Position numbers and translations under genes: made by a program. DNA of 5,262 bases from an uncultured Leptolyngbya sp. (lineage in GTDB: Bacteria > Cyanobacteriota > Cyanobacteriia > Phormidesmidales > Phormidesmidaceae), in assembly GCA_937899365.1 (NCBI GenBank), contig CALBPH010000316.1, forward strand, positions 1-5,262, in the 5' to 3' direction. This document shows, piece after piece, positions 4,722 to 5,262 of the stretch. Under the pieces are notes generated by a model, which was given only the letters and a program-made list of their open reading frames with translations, ran no database searches and was not told the DNA's origin. Position 1 is the stretch's first letter. Every line of letters starts with the position of its first letter.

Positions 4722-5262
4722 ATGCGTTGCCCTAAGTGCAAACATCGCTCAGTGCAAAAGCATGGAGCACAGGCTAAATTTCCCCAACCGTATCAATGTA
4801 CAGACTGTCACCATATTTTTTATCCATGGGTGCGTCAGGCGGGTCGATGGTTAGTGGGTGTTTTGCTGGTTGTGGGGCTATCGCCGTGGTGGGTATACAA
4901 GACGTTGCAGCTCATTGTTACTCAGCCAGATACGGGTGAGTCGGTTGATGCCATTGTGGTGTTGGGGCGCGGTCCAGACACGACTGAGTCTCGGGCGGCG
5001 GCCGCTGTGGAACTGTGGGAAGAAGGGCGGGCTCCCCAGGTGTTTATGAGTGGCGTTGCGGATGCCGACCTGCTGGTGAATGCAGCGAAAGAGATGGGGC
5101 TGCCGGATGCTCACCTGAGCAGTGAAGGCTGTTCTCGAAGCACCTGGGAAAATGCGTTTTATACCGAGCTGCTATTTCCATTTGAGGACCCGTCTAATCC
5201 GAAAATTTTGCTGGTGACCGATGACTTGCACATTGCCCGCTCTACGGTAATCTATCGTAACT
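4722..5262 (+). CDS. YdcF/DUF218-family membrane protein with N-terminal zinc ribbon, 3' end cut
   Basis: 180 codons are visible from ATG 4722 with no stop before the window edge. Residues 1-35 form a zinc ribbon: CPKC (C3, C6) and CTDC (C26, C29), resembling ribbons found in transposases and DNA-binding proteins. One membrane span follows (about 41-59). From residue 75 the protein matches the DUF218/YdcF (ElyC/SanA-like) domain: VDAIVVLGRG (75-84), ESRAAAAVELWEEGRAPQVF (89-108) ending in MSG, MGLPDAHLSSEGCSRSTWENA (125-145), and a later LLVTDDLHIARS. Relatives act in envelope or cell-wall functions, but no enzymatic reaction is firmly established for most of them. The start is set by the zinc ribbon directly after ATG; there is no Shine-Dalgarno. 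The DUF218 domain is about 150 residues, so at least 40-50 remain beyond the edge. Confidence 0.85.
   Translation, partial: MRCPKCKHRSVQKHGAQAKFPQPYQCTDCHHIFYPWVRQAGRWLVGVLLVVGLSPWWVYKTLQLIVTQPDTGESVDAIVVLGRGPDTTESRAAAAVELWEEGRAPQVFMSGVADADLLVNAAKEMGLPDAHLSSEGCSRSTWENAFYTELLFPFEDPSNPKILLVTDDLHIARSTVIYRN

Overview
The window looks like chromosomal DNA of a cyanobacterium, probably a filamentous one. The evidence is a VKOR-thioredoxin fusion of cyanobacterial type, a PEP-CTERM surface protein, a HIP1 octamer (GCGATCGC at 2968-2975), a long palindrome with a GTAGGGGCG...CGCCCCTAC core of the kind scattered through cyanobacterial genomes, and genes that mostly lack Shine-Dalgarno sites. Genus and species cannot be read from this sequence.

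Layout. (1) Positions 1-715, minus strand: S-formylglutathione hydrolase (formaldehyde detoxification), cut by the left edge. (2) 716-1024: divergent intergenic region with eight CTCA-type direct repeats, mostly in helical phase, a likely activator-binding array. (3) 1025-1897: secreted spondin-domain protein with a signal peptide and a C-terminal PEP-CTERM sorting signal, followed by a strong terminator at 1935-1966. (4) 1967-2210: regulatory region holding a second terminator-like hairpin and two copies of an ATCC-N16-CGTATA element that resembles an ECF-type promoter; the whole terminator-promoter block appears to be an old tandem duplication. (5) 2211-3628: ECF sigma factor and its single-pass membrane anti-sigma factor, overlapping by one base. 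(6) 3625-3670: perfect 46-bp palindrome that includes the anti-sigma stop codon. (7) 3720-4592: VKOR-thioredoxin fusion, which lacks the usual pair of loop cysteines. (8) 4722-5262: start of a zinc-ribbon plus YdcF/DUF218 membrane protein, cut by the right edge.

How the parts may work together. All complete genes run rightward. The sigma/anti-sigma pair is a self-contained envelope-signal switch: the anti-sigma crosses the membrane and would hold the sigma factor until an extracytoplasmic signal arrives, and the two repeated promoter-like elements are the natural candidates for autoregulation. The neighbours are envelope proteins (surface spondin protein, disulfide-forming VKOR, YdcF-like protein), but only the sigma/anti-sigma pair is clearly one operon. 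No copy of the ECF-like element was seen in front of the spondin, VKOR or YdcF genes, so regulation of these by the sigma factor is not supported here. No CRISPR array, tRNA, rRNA or transposase gene was seen.
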